Source: Pinus tabuliformis (lineage: Eukaryota; Streptophyta; Pinopsida; Pinales; Pinaceae). Taken from it: DNA of 64,000 nucleotides. The DNA is taken from the NCBI GenBank assembly GCA_031772625.1, contig CM062810.1:456883731-456947730 (forward strand). Reading direction: 5' to 3'. The notes beneath the pieces are model-generated. The model was not told the origin of the DNA and made no database searches. It worked only from the letters and a program-made list of their open reading frames with translations. Of the stretch, positions 1 to 11,513 are shown one piece after another (the stretch's first letter is position 1; each line of letters begins with the position of its first letter). The translations under genes were made by a program, and so were the position numbers.

Positions 1-532
1 GAAAGAGTGTCATCATGGTGGTAGTTGACAGAATTACCAAGTATGCACACTTTTGTGCATTATCACATCCATTTAAAGCCAGTACAGTTTCTACGACATT
101 TATGGAAACAATTCAAAAGCTACATGGAAACCAAAGATTATTGTAAGTGACAGAGATCCCATTTTCACTGGAAATTTTTGGACATAATTATTTTCTTGTC
201 TTGGTACTCTGTTAGCTCATAGCTCATCTTATCATCCTCAATTTGATGGGCAAACGGATATAGTAAACAAATGTTTGGAAGGATATCTTCGTTTCTTTGT
301 ATCTGATAAACAGACACAATGGGTCAAATGGTTGCCTCTGGCTGAATGGTGGTATAACATTTCCTTCCATACTGCAACAAAAATGACCCCATTTATGGCA
401 CTTTATGGATATCAGCTACCATTCATCACATCATATTTAAGAGAAAATTCTAAGGTTCAAGCAGTGGAACATCACATCGAGCATCAACAAAAAGTTCTCC
501 AACTCTTAAAGGATAACCTCATGTTGGCGTAG
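1..532 (+). pseudogene. Gypsy integrase core, broken (element A)
   Basis: Part of the integrase that would insert the cDNA into the host chromosome. Reading starts in the frame of base 9 (VIMVVVDR strand of the RNase H-like fold). It then shifts frame near base 132, where one C is missing compared with element B (GGAAACCAAAG versus GGAAACCCAAAG). The second catalytic Asp is in VSDRDPIF and the Glu region follows HPQ-DG. A TAA stop lies at 185-187 and a TAG at 530-532. Both stops occur at the same codons in element B. The open piece 275-532 covers the end of the core (EGYLRFF to WYNISFHTATKMTPF). It is not functional as it stands. Confidence 0.85.
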
Positions 533-1003
533 AATAGAATGAAACAACAGGCATATCAACATCGCAATGAAAGAAGTTTTGATGTAGGTGATTGGGTATT
601 CCTACAGCTACAACCATATAAACAAATGTCCCTCAAGCAAGCTAAGAAGGATAACAAATTTTCACCAAAGTATTATGGTCCATACAAGGTGTTGCAAAAG
701 ATTGGTACTATGGCATACAAATTGGAGCTTCCTGCAGCTTCTCGAGTGCACCCAGTTTTCCATGTTTCATGTTTAAAGAAGGTTATAGGCGACAAGCTCC
801 CAGTTCAAACAATATTTCCAGAACTTGACAAGGAAGGAAAATTTATATTGGAATCGGAAGCAGTCATAGAAACAAGAACTCGACAACTACGAAATCAATC
901 CATTTCAGAGTATCTCATCAAGTGGAAGAACTTATCCACTGAAGATTCCACATGGGAGGATGAGAATTTTATACAGAAGCATCCAGAACTACTCAAGCAT
1001 TGA
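533..1003 (+). pseudogene. Integrase C-terminal GPY region and chromodomain (element A)
   Basis: In frame with the upstream open piece and separated from it only by the TAG at 530-532. It contains the FDVGDWVFL strand, the KYYGPYKVLQKIG GPY/F-type module that ends gypsy integrases, the HPVFHVSCLKK linker, and a C-terminal chromodomain with EYLIKWKN and STWEDE. Chromodomains of this kind are known to guide chromovirus insertion toward marked chromatin. Translation ends at TGA 1001-1003, thirty bases before the LTR. This is the best-preserved chromodomain in the window, since the copy in element B is broken. Confidence 0.9.
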
Positions 1004-1032
1004 GGACAACACTTTTTTGAAGGAGAGGGGCA

Positions 1033-1365
1033 TGTTAGGTCCCTATAATACTAGTGATGCCCCCATTAATATTGTAGTTGCATCCCTTATTAATATTGTT
1101 GTGCCCCTATTGTCCCCATATTGTTATTACTGTGCCCCATAGAATCCCTCTATTGTTATTTTTGTGCATTTATATTATTATTGTTAGGTCAGCTTGGTTA
1201 GATTGTGACCCCTTAGACTCCTATATATAGAAAGGAGGTTTTGTCATTTGAATCATCCAAGAATTGTTCATTTGTGTAATGTAAAGGAGGTTTCCCCCTC
1301 GAAGAGGCTTATTTCTAAGGCGTTCATCTATCTTTTCTATATTTTTGTGAGCTGGTTTCATAACA
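1033..1365 (+). repeat. 3' LTR of element A
   Basis: 333 bp, begins TGTTAGGTCCC and ends ATAACA. It is preceded by a purine-rich tract (GGAGAGGGGCA, about 1022-1032). It aligns along its length with the LTRs at 16380-16711 and 21885-22217. A TATATATA box at 1222-1229 is conserved in the other copies and is the likely core promoter in U3. Confidence 0.9.
1222..1229 (+). promoter_or_regulatory. TATA box in LTR of element A
   Basis: TATATATA after CCTTAGACTCC, conserved at the same place in both LTRs of element B (16568-16575 and 22074-22081). Being kept in all three copies supports it as the LTR core promoter. The start site itself cannot be seen. Confidence 0.6.
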
Positions 1366-2059
1366 AAATGAATAAGCTAAAGTAAAACACTCTGCATAAC
1401 CAGTCAACTTGGGCCAATGATGAAAACCCAATGCAAACCACGAGGAAAATTTCCACTTATGACTACAAGCTCCAAGGTACCAGAATGTTTCTATATCTAG
1501 ATTCTAGAAAAGGTGTTGGAATCGATGGGAAGAGATCCATCGAAGGAAGTACTTAATGTATCCCCTATCATCAACATGAAAATGACACCAATATAAGGTA
1601 TTTAATGATAAAAAATAAAGAACAGAAGTACAACTGACACATGGATGGTTGACACAAAAGGTATGATGATACATGTATATAGTCGAATCTTGAATGAGAC
1701 TTCCCTTGAACATATAATGACATGATATAATAGTGAAATTGGAAGCATAGATTGAAGAATAAAAATAGACACAATGGAGACACATGAGGGATCACCAAAT
1801 CCCATAAACTGGAAGGGTAACCAATTGGGTGAAATATTGACTTAATCAATAGAGTTACTTGACTCAAAATGAAGGTGTTGTTCAAAAGTTTAGCAAAAAC
1901 CAACTATAAGAGTATGACTCAAACAAGTGCCATGTTCAAGGGTGACATACAACTGCCAAGACAAAGATTTACAAGTTCAAAAGACCACCCCCCCCCCCCC
2001 CCCCCCCAACACACCTTTTTGTATAATCTATCCCCTTCATAGTTTAATGAGCACAAAAG
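1366..2059. other. Gap between element A and the D-side tandem array
   Basis: No convincing coding sequence; open frames on either strand are short and match no family I recognise. It contains a 20-base C run at 1988-2007. It may be the outer 3' region of element D, because in element C about 1.2 kb separates the corresponding array from the LTR, but no LTR could be identified here. Confidence 0.4.
1988..2007 (+). repeat. Poly-C homopolymer, 20 bases
   Basis: Uninterrupted run of 20 C in otherwise AT-rich sequence. The length is likely to vary and may be a sequencing or assembly artefact. Confidence 0.85.
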
Positions 2060-2430
2060 AGAAAATAAGTAATCTCAATAGGTTCCTTTTTTATGAGTTT
2101 TACAACGAGGTTGAAAAAGAGATAAAAGCATAATCGTGTCCTTCTCATGGTTTTACGAGCTTGATAATGGAAAATAGATCACTCGCTGACTTTCAATTTA
2201 ATTAATGAGTAGGAAAAGATGGAAAGAACTCGATATTTTTATGTAGGTTTTACGATCATGAAAATATGGTATCAAAAGGAGCTTAAAATTTTCATGGGTT
2301 TAACAAGTCATGAAAATAAGACCAAAATGGACTCAAAATTTTCATACAGATTTAATGATAATGGAAATATAGAAAATGGATCTAAGGATTTTGATTATTT
2401 AACGAGCATGAAAATAAGGCCAAAAGGAAG
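2060..2430 (+). repeat. Degenerate tandem array in the 3' region of element D
   Basis: Repeating units of roughly 50-60 bp with the pattern TTTTCATG-GTTTAACGAG-CATGAAAATAAG, best seen from 2210 to 2430. A similar array (unit 52 bp) sits at 26760-27260 in element C, again about 2.5 kb beyond the end of integrase. Variable tandem repeats between pol and the 3' LTR are known for Tat/Ogre-type elements. Confidence 0.6.
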
Positions 2431-4814
2431 GTTGTTATAAAGAGAGAAGTGGTATACTAATATGCATCTTGTTTTGAGGGTGAGTGAAAAAATTGACCTA
2501 AGGAATGTATGAATCAGTGGAAAAGTGTACGGCAATGGAAATCCACTCATCGTAGTGATCTCTCTGAAAGGTGATGGAAGATTGTGAGATGGAGGCAAGG
2601 CTAATGAAAAGGCATGAGGTCGAGCACAATTGCAAATCTAGTGATTGAAATGATGGAAAGCATCTATATGACAACATATAGGAAGACATTGAAGACCATG
2701 AGAATATGCGACTATAATAAAACATAATAAAAAAGTGTATGGAACCCCTATAGGGTGACAAACATAAATGATACACAAAGAGAGGCATGAGGCTCAAATT
2801 TGATGTCATGGTGGGTACTAAAGAGGACCCCCAAACCTACAAAAAAAACTATGGCATGGACACCAAGATGGTAATTAGGTGCTATATCAGGGTGCCCATG
2901 GAGGGTATGCTCTATTGTGCAAGTTATGAATGTTGGTCAAAATATATGTATTTATAATTCCAACACTTACCTATCGAACCATGACTCGTAAACTTATATA
3001 TGCCAACACAATATATGAAACATTAAAGCTTAATTTGATCTAGTTTAGCCTAATCTACTCTAATATAATGATGGTGATCAATATTTCAAATTAACAAGTA
3101 AAAGAAATATTCAAAAAGGAAATCAATGCAAACAACACAAACTTGAAACCAAAGAACGTTTGTCTAGTCCTTGATCTAGGTCCCCTGATAAGGCCCCATA
3201 AGTGCAATCTTTCGCTCCTTGCAGGCTATCGTTCATGCACTAAATAGTAGGTTGTATTTGGATTAACATAAGATTCTAGTTCTAGAGATTTGCTTCATGA
3301 ATATAAATGCTAAAAGTAAATACAAAGAATAGAAAATTAACACTAAGGAATTTGTCACGGGGCTAGAGGACAACAAAATGGCACAAATATTTAAAGCTAT
3401 AATCTATCATCTAAATGGTTTAGTCATTCATGTAACTTTGAGAGAGGGGATCCTTGTTATCTCCATATTTTTCATTCCTTCAATTTTCCTTTCCTATAGT
3501 AGATCTCTATTACAAATCCAAGTAACATAAAATCATTAAATCTGATCTAAACTAGTTGTGACAAAAGAAAGAGGCAAATTATAATTGAAAATGTAAAGCA
3601 TAGTAAAGGAATTAATATGTATAAAGAAATCTAGGAATTAAATAATGAGCTCAATAATTATTACATCTACAGATTATCTCAAATTTAAGCTATAAAAACA
3701 ATGAGAAAATGCATAAAGATTAGAGATCTAACAACATATATTGATGAGAAATCAACACTTTTACAAAGGGGCAACACTTAAGTTTGCTGCCATAATGAAG
3801 CTCCAAGCTAACTACTAATCCTAAAGACTATTGCAAAAAATGAATGACCAAAAGCCTTTAGAACTATTTTCAATATGAATATTTGTACAAAGAGTGCTTT
3901 GGGTGGATCAAAGGCAATTCCCCAATATCTGATTTTACCTAACTATGAGATAGGCTCAAGATAACAAATGGTGATTACAAGGAAAAATTGGGTGATTTTG
4001 ATCCCCAAAATACTTATGAAACATTACATGATGATTATTATACTCTTTAAAATAAGTGAATTCATTACTCATACTACTAATATGACTGATTTTATATTTT
4101 CCTCAAATCCGGGCATGATTTATAAATCTGAGAAATTTTTGTATTTTTTTCCACTTTGGCTCAAATAACCTCGTGTATATTTCAAACCATGATGTATCTA
4201 GGGGAATGAACCAAAATTTAACCAATTTTATATTCTGGGAGAAAAAAGGATGTCTCAGAATCTTCACATTTGCTTCCATCTCCTCGATAATTGTGCCCAA
4301 ATTTCGTAATATGGAATTTTTGACCTGTAACAATATTTCAGTGATGACGGCTCACACATGTGACCTGTGTGTGATATGAACATTCTAGAATAGGTTTGGA
4401 ATGCTTGGATACAAAACTCATGTGTCAAAATTTCTTCTAGAAGGCTACACATGTGCTAACCATGATCTGGTACTGAAATTGCACTATGGAATTGAAAATG
4501 GACTAGACAATTCATTGTCAGTAAAACACTTAAAATTTAGTTAATTCATTAGAGACATAGGAATAAATGAAAATAAAAAAAATTCATCTCAAAATGTGTT
4601 TCAAAAGGATTTTAGGTCAAAAGAGTTAAGAATCATGTTAGAAAGGGAAATATGCAATTATGGAAGTAAAATATGCAGGGTAAAAGAGTCCAAGAGGATA
4701 TTAAAAATATGAAAAAAATAAGAACCATACAACGAATTGCATAAAGGAATGGTTAATGTTGAAACCTAGTAGGGTACTTCCTAAGGAAATATGAAACAAT
4801 GATGAATCCTAGTC
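2431..4814. other. Long non-coding stretch, probably 3' region of element D
   Basis: No open frame with a recognisable product on either strand. By position it corresponds to the part of element C that carries the extra RNase H and the antisense ORF, but neither could be found here. Either D never had them, or they were lost or have decayed past recognition by eye. Confidence 0.4.
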
Positions 4815-6000
4815 CTATATGTTGGTTTCAATTATATACCTGAGAGCAATATTGAAAAATGGATTTTTTTTTGAAATATATAATATATACAAGGCATGAC
4901 CACACCTAGAGTTATAAGCATAGTAATTTTTAAGATAGATCCCATTGCAGGGCTCGTCGAGAGTGTTGCCATCATAATTGATGAGCACATATGCCCCCTT
5001 CTTAAGTACATTTTTGACAATGTATGGACCAACCCATAGGGGTGATAACCTTCCCAAGCCAAGTTGATCTTTTTGTTGATCATAAAACAAGACTAAATCA
5101 GCTTTAGAAAAAATGTGAGGTTAAAAAAATATGTTGTACTGAAGTTTGATAGGTTTTTGATGAGCCTCGTTGGCTAGAACAACATCACGACATTTTTCAT
5201 CAAGTTGATCCAAATAAAGGAGAAATTTTTTCTCAGTCGAAGTGTTTGGGAGAAGTCCAATGACAAGTTTTAATAAGGGAATATAAAATTCAATAAGGAA
5301 CATCACTTCCACTACATAAAAAAGTTGGAAAGGAGTAAACCCCATGGAGGTCTTGGCCAAGGTTCGATAAGCCCAAAGAAATAAAAATAACATTAAGTGA
5401 AAATTCCATTTATGGTTCCCCACCATATGCTGGATCATAGTTTTGAGGACACGATTGTTGGCATCTACTTGACCATTAGCTTGAGGATAGTAGGGAGTGG
5501 ATTTCTTGTGGTAGAACCCCAACTTGGTTGCAAATTCAGTCATTATGTGATTGCAAAAGTGAGAGCTGTGATCATTCACAACCTCCTTAGGAACAATGAA
5601 TCTAGCGATGATGTGATTGAAGAAGAAAACTTCCATAGTGGTTCCATAGTTGGAATAGGTAGGCATATCCTAAACCCACTTGGTGAATTAATATACAACC
5701 ATAATGACATAATTATGGCCAATAAACGAGGGAGGTTTGCACTGCATGAAATCAATTCCCCATTTTGTGAAGGGGATGAAAAAAACCATAAGATGAAGGG
5801 GAGCAAGATGAGCACAAATTTTATGAGTAAATATCTGACAGGGATGACACTTATGGACCACAAAAATATAATATTTAAATATTGATGGCCATAAGTACCC
5901 AATGAACAAAATTTTCAGGGTAGTGGTCAACCTAGAGAGGTGACTATCACATGCTCTTGCATGGTAATAATTCAAGACTTGTTCAACCTATTCATGAGTT
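4815..6000 (-). pseudogene. Tat-like integrase, broken (element D)
   Basis: Three open pieces in order on the minus strand. 5975-5688 holds the zinc-binding region (HKCHPCQIF) and the start of the core (KWGIDFMQCKP, first Asp). 5666-5121 holds the second Asp (NDHSSHF), the third catalytic position and the WAYRT-KTSMGFTPFQL block. 5090-4815 holds the C-terminal WVGPYIVK-GAY module. The third acidic residue is Asp (GQVDANNR) where C has Glu (GLVEAINK). Frames change between pieces. The protein would have joined cDNA to the chromosome but cannot work now. Confidence 0.85.
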
Positions 6001-6154
6001 AGAAATTGACGTAAGACCATATCAAATCCATGGTGATAAAGAGTATAAAAATGATGAGGTATTGTTTAGAGCTATGGGAAATGTGTTGATGATCATCACA
6101 ATATAACTTAGGCCAAAAATTTTGAGTCTAGAGATAGATCAAGATATCCCCATA

Positions 6155-7470
6155 TCAAGGATTAGTAGGGCTAATGAGGAACAAAGATTTATTAGGAAAG
6201 GAATCATTAACCACTATTCCATTAGAAGCATAAGGAATTTTAGATAACATTTCTACAAAGACCAAGGATTTCTTTGATTTGGTAGCCACAAATTCTAGAT
6301 CAAATTCATGTAAGATAATTATCCATTTGGAGTACTTTCCCCCATTCACTTGATGATTAAGAAAATGGAACATAGGGTTAAAATTAATGATGATAATAGT
6401 ATTGCATAAGATAATATATTGTCTAAGACATTATACAATGAAGACAACAATGAAAATGAACTTTTCAATGTATGGGTAGCGAGGATCTACCCGTACTAAT
6501 GCTCTGCTAAGATAGTAGGTGACATGTTCATGACAATCCTTATCCTTTTTTACAAGGACAAATCCAAGAGTCGAAACAGAGTCAGTGAGATAAAGAATGA
6601 AGTATTGACTATAGTTAGGCGGGTCAAATAGAAGGGTCAACATCAAGGCCTTTTTCAAGGCACCAAAATATCATTAAGCTTGTTTGTCCCATACAAACGG
6701 TGTATCCTTTTTAACAAGGCGCATAAAGTGCTTGGTTATCTTAACATAATTGGTAATGAATTGATGTAGAAAGTTCTATTTACCTTGCAAACTCTAAAGT
6801 TGACTAATCATGTGTGGAGGAGGCAAATTGACAATAACCTTAGCTTTAAGAGGATTGACCATGATCTCATACTTGGACATAATGAATCCTAGCAATTTTT
6901 TGGGGATTACACAAAATATGAATGTGTGAGGATTGAAACAAATAGTATAGGAGCAAAAATGCATAAATATGGCTCTTAGATGCATAGAATGGTTGAATCA
7001 TCCAACAGAGTGAGTAGCGAGTTCATCCAAATAGGCCTCCCTAATTTACTTGATGTCATGAAAAGCATACAACATGGGTCGTTGGAATGTGGCACCAACA
7101 TTTTTAAGAGCGAAAGATAGTTTCCTATATGTGAATGTACCCAAAGGATAAATGAAAGCCACTTTATGTTGATATTCATTTTTCATTTGTATTTTATTAT
7201 AGCTGGAGAAGCCATCCATGAAGGAAAAGATCTCGCTTGTAGCACATTCATCAATAATTTGGTTGATGAATAGGGTTGGGTAGTTTCCTTTTGGACATAG
7301 CTTAGTCAAATCCCTATAATTGACACAAACAAAAATAGAACCTTGTTTCTTGGTGAAAGGAATGATGTTAGAAACCCATTCTGTCAAAGGTACCAGATAG
7401 ATGAACTTAACTTAAAGCAATTTTTCGACTTTCGCCTTAATTGTAGCATCTTTGTGAGGGTGGATTGGCT
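6155..7470 (-). pseudogene. Tat-like reverse transcriptase and RNase H, broken (element D)
   Basis: The RT begins in 7387-7046 with WVSNIIPFTKKQGS, NYRDLTKLCPK and FSFMDGFSSYNKI, close to element C. The catalytic box reads YLDEL near 7025-7040, so the second Asp of the usual YxDD is replaced. The connection and RNase H part follows in 6985-6794, 6658-6431 (FILYLTDS-STLGFVLVKKD) and 6373-6155 (GGKYSKWIIILHEFDLEF). At least four stops or frameshifts separate the pieces. Confidence 0.85.
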
Positions 7471-7842
7471 GGATTTTTTGTCGAGCATGCTTATCTCCTT
7501 CGTAATTTTGGATTTTATGTTCTATGATCTGAGGATTGATGCCATGATTTTTTTTAAGACCAAGCAAAAACATCATGGAATTCTATGAAAAGAGTGGTAT
7601 AAGTAGAAATCTCATCAAGAGTGCAGTACACTCCAATCATAATGTTTTCCACTACCCCTGGTTTCTTGGGCACAAGATCTTGACACAACCTATGATGTGT
7701 TTTTCAAAGGGAACTTTACGAACATCTCTTTCTTTTTTCCCATTAACATTTCGAAACCTTGTTTCGAGAAGAAACAAGGTTATTAAGTCATCATTAAAGT
7801 GTCCCCCCTCAGGAGAAAGAACGAGCGATGATGAGAGTCCTC

Positions 7843-8660
7843 TTAAGATGGATCAGAGATCATCATGGATTCCAAGATAGATTCATCAGATGACATCATA
7901 GTATTTAGGAAATCATGGGAACAAGAATGATTAATAACCCAGGAGGGCGAAGGGTAATCATTGAGTTCAACATCATGAGAGGAAATCGATGTAGGGTCAG
8001 TAGTCAATTGCTGAATAGCTTGATAAGCTAACTCGGTGGGGCTCAAAGGCATCTGATCGCTAATCATGTCAATATTTTCAGAAGAAGGGATGATGTAAGT
8101 ATCAGTGGAACACTTGGCACCATGTGGGAGAAACGAGATCGTGTTAATAAAGTTAGCTGATTGTGATAATTCAGGTGGAAGGAGAGGGAATGTTCCCATT
8201 AAGGAGGATTTTTTGAACATTCCTACCCCAATACTCTCAATCAGAGTGTTAGAATCACCTACAAAGGGGACTTATTTAATATTTTGAAATCAAAGATCAG
8301 GCTTGTAGAAGTTTAGTTGGTCAATAGTGACTATCTTACCCTCATGGGGGAACATTATGACGTAGAATAATGAAGACACGAAAATGATCTTATCATAGAA
8401 CCAATTTCACCCAAGCAGGAGGTTATAATCTAATGATGCATCTATGACCTCAACCTCAACAAAGATAATCCCTCCCCACCAGCTCTATAGGTAAAGCTGA
8501 GAATACCCCTTGAGGCTGCACGATGTGCCCATCAAAGGCCTTCAATGTTGATCTAGGTGTAGACAAAGTGGGGGAAACAAGATATTTCTAACACTTCGAT
8601 CACATGATGCAAGTCAATTCCCCCTCATCCAAAACTGTCTTATGAATGTGTTGTCCAAAA
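7843..8660 (-). pseudogene. Tat-like protease and spacer, broken (element D)
   Basis: Near 8600-8650 the minus strand reads VLDEGELTCIM, matching the VIDEGASTCIM active-site strand of element C's aspartic protease. A stop follows directly. The open piece 8220-7843 holds the spacer before RT, including DQMPLSPTELAYQAIQ, the counterpart of DAMPLSPYEIVYQAVQ in element C. The protease would cut the Gag-Pol polyprotein. Confidence 0.65.
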
Positions 8661-8699
8661 ACAGGGACCATTATATGGAAGGCCAGATGATGTGGAAGA

Positions 8700-10740
8700 T
8701 TGGGTTTTCAAAAATAAGGACCAAAGGTTATAATATTTGAATTTGAGGGATCCACACCACTGATAGCAGACAAAAGTTCTTTGGACTTCGTTGGGAAACT
8801 TTGCAACACTTCTGATCCAAACATAAAAATTGGAGATTGGGCCAGATCCTCAATAATACTATAGTTGTGAGAGATGTTCACATTGGGATTACATGTAGTC
8901 TTTTGAAGGGCACCCTTAGGCAGGTGAAACACAAGAATTAACCATAAAGATATCTTGCGTAGAAGGTGAGGAATTATAATATTTTACCTTAATACCCCCT
9001 TGATGAGGTGGTGGAGGATTTACATCCATGTGTTGTTGCTGGGCCGAAAAAGGATTCCTTAAGAGAACTACTTGATGAGCGGTTGTTGCAATAAATATCG
9101 ATGAATCTCATCCATCCGCGGGAACTCATGAGTAACATTATCATCCCCAAAAATATTGAAGGAATAACAATACTTATTATTCTTCTAATTAGTACCACTA
9201 CCAATGTTAACTTGGTTTTGTGATGCCCCTTATTCCTTAGATGAAGTCTTGGACTTAAGTCTTTTTATTTTTACCTATGGTTGCCGAGGATTCTTATTCG
9301 AGGTGGATTGAACAAAATTTACCTCAGGGGTGGCAACAAGGACATGAGGAGTTTGAGTAGAAGGTTGACCGGTTGGGCACTAGGAGAGATGTTCAATTGG
9401 CTCATCCGAGAGGCTACTTGTCTTAAAAGATATAAATCCCATGACTCTATCAACATGGGTTCTAGGTTTTAGAGTTGAGGGATCAGTTGATGACCAAGGA
9501 ACATTTGGAATATGGTGATACAACGTGCTCACTTTAGAATAGATCAATTTTAATTGATGGGAATTAAAATCGATTTCTATTTGGTTTGGGCTCCACCCTT
9601 TGCCACATATTTGAAAATTTGAGGTAGTAAAGACTTAATAATATGATCACGAAGAAACTCATTAAGAAGCTTGGTTCGTACCAAAGCTTGTCATCTCTTC
9701 CATTGATGAATATGATTAGAAATGTGTGTGTATTTATCTCAATCGAAAGTAGTGAGAATATATGTACTAGCCTCATATCTAATAGGCAATAGATAGTGAT
9801 TAAAAAAATTCTATGCCAAAAATAGGAAAGTATCATAAGAAGTGGATACAAGATCAATATACCATTTGTAGCACTAATGGTTAGATTTTGCTGAAAAAGA
9901 CGTAGCCTAATACTATAATCCTTAAAAGAGTTGGATGAACACCACAAATGATAAGTAGTGATATGGTTTGTAGGGTCTTATCCATGATTTCCATCAAATT
10001 TTGGAATGTTTTTTGGCATCTTATAGAGAATAGGTGGCCATGCAGGCTTATGTCTGATGGGGTCATTCATCAACTTATAAAGATCAAGCAAAGATAAATC
10101 TACCAAGAAAGGAGATGCAAAAAAATATTGGGAGGGGTTTAAGCCCCCTTGTTACCCAAGTGGAGGAGGTTCTACCCCCATAGATTTGTTTCTAATAGTA
10201 GGGTTACTCATGGAAATGGGTTGGCTAGAGGCCCATGTAAACTTGTGATTGGCTAATGCCCCCAAGGTAAGTGGCCCTAGTTGGAAAAGGATTTCCAAGA
10301 GGTTTTGGAACTCTTGGACCATAGGGGGATCCAACAGGGTGGTTAAGAGGATTAGGAAATAGGGATACTAGACACAATGGAACTATAACCTCCACTTATT
10401 GTGAATGGAGATGTAAAGGTCACTGATGTGGAGGCACCCATACTATATGTACCAAGTGGCTGAATTCCATTAAGGTTTTGCTAGAATTAGGTGAAAGAAT
10501 CATTAAAGGATGTAGTGTGGAAGTGATATGTGGCCAAAGCAATGGATGTAGATGTGACATTTGGAAGACAATTAGTCACTATGGTTATGGACACAATGGG
10601 TTCCGATGTAGAAGTATTAACATTATCCATGAAAGACTTGGGTAAGGAACTATGGAAAGATCTAGATAATTTAGCACCCCCACTTGATGAGATAGGTTTA
10701 GAGGTTTAGTGATGTGGTGGCATATTGTGGTCAACCACAA
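8700..10740 (-). pseudogene. Tat-like gag, broken (element D)
   Basis: Recognised by collinearity with element C. 8932-8708 has LPKGALQKTTCNPN and EDLAQSPIFMFGSEVLQS, the post-zinc-knuckle region. 9947-9564 starts with WCSSNSFKDYSIRLRLFQ, the capsid segment. 10334-10152 and the stretch to about 10740 are rich in Ser, Thr and Pro, like the N-terminal Gag arm in C. No clear CCHC knuckle remains. Gag would have formed the cytoplasmic particle that packages the RNA. Confidence 0.6.
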
Positions 10741-10778
10741 GATGAAAACTGGTTAATGCCTCTGAATAACACCCAAAG

Positions 10779-10887
10779 CACTAGTAGAAAATGAGAAATT
10801 AGTGACTAGGAAACTAGAAAAGTTAGTTGCCGCAACTTTTCCAAGTGAAATACTACAAAAAATGAGAAATTCTAAGTGACCCAACTA
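10779..10887. other. Short segment starting CACTAGTAGAAAA, 5' flank of element E
   Basis: Begins CACTAGTAGAAAATGAG, which resembles the terminal bases of plant CACTA (En/Spm) DNA transposons. Short motifs such as GAAATT-TAGTGAC repeat within it and beyond element E (16075-16200). No matching right terminus (TTTTCTACTAGTG) was found before 16380, so it is listed only as a possible DNA-element end. Confidence 0.2.
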
Positions 10888-10892
10888 AAAAC
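10888..10892. repeat. Target-site duplication of element E, left copy
   Basis: AAAAC, identical to 16070-16074 directly beyond the other LTR. A five-base duplication is normal for copia insertion. Confidence 0.85.
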
Positions 10893-11425
10893 TATAGGTT
10901 TTAACCCCATACATAAATTACCTGCATACGAATTCTATAACACAGAAAATAAACAATGAGAGAGCATAACACATAAAACACATATACACAAAGATTTTCC
11001 CCTGGATCCCAAAACTGTGATTACCAGCTTGATTTTTCATTATGTTCCTTTCAATGTTACAATACATATTTATACATGCCGAAGCATCCAATAGCATGGA
11101 CCAAAAACTGTCGCATCCAAAACCATGGACCAAAAACCATCGCATCCAAAACCATGTGCGAAAACCATGCACAAAACCATAGGTAGGTTCGCCCAACCTA
11201 ATATAGGGTCCATTTTTTTTTCCAGGGGCGCTACCCCAGACCCTATAGAGGGGGGCTACCCAACCCCCTCAAACCCCCTGGACAGGGGGGGCTACCGTGC
11301 CCCCTGTGACCCCTGTGACCCCCTCGCTACACAATCGGCGCAACGAAGGGGGGGCTCAGCCCCCCCTCTATCCCCCTGGTTAACTACGTCGACTAGTCGT
11401 GGAAAGAATATAACACAACCCAACA
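10893..11425 (-). repeat. 3' LTR of element E
   Basis: 533 bp. On the minus strand it begins TGTTGGGTTGTG and ends AACCTATA, where the last CA has become TA. It holds a 29-bp tandem motif (period seen at 11084, 11113 and 11142), a GC-rich block of C and G runs (11225-11390), and a TATAAATA box (11067-11074, minus). The purine tract AAGTGGGAGAA lies just outside at 11426-11436. Confidence 0.9.
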
Positions 11426-11513
11426 TTCTCCCACTTGTTGTTTTCTTTCCACAGAGGGCCACAAGAGAGCTTAGTCTTTTATCCAGCCATGCAATGCCCA
11501 TTGTTTCTCTACA

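Larger units (their letters stand above)
1..1365 (+). mobile_element. Element A: 3' part of a Ty3/gypsy chromovirus
   Basis: Integrase core, integrase C-terminus, chromodomain and one LTR in normal order. The 5' part lies outside the window. The sequence is collinear and highly similar to the 3' third of the complete element at 16380-22217, so both belong to one family. A stop and a one-base deletion break the integrase. The five bases after the LTR (AAATG) would be half of the target duplication, but the other half cannot be seen. Confidence 0.9.
2060..10778 (-). mobile_element. Element D: decayed Tat-like Ty3/gypsy retrotransposon
   Basis: Read on the minus strand the order is gag (about 10740-8700), protease (about 8660-7843), RT/RNase H (7470-6155), integrase (about 6000-4815), then a long 3' region with a tandem array (2430-2060). 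The domains match element C region by region, with many stops and frameshifts. No LTR was recognised at either end. The 3' end may have been removed or covered by element A, and the 5' side runs into the sequence that holds element E. It is the most degraded large element in the window. Confidence 0.75.

Noticed and set aside
2431..4814. Copy of the antisense ORF or second RNase H in element D
   Set aside because: The position fits, but no motif of either could be read on any frame.
5397..5885. 162-codon plus-strand frame
   Set aside because: It is the reverse complement of the integrase of element D; the minus-strand reading has integrase motifs and this one has none.
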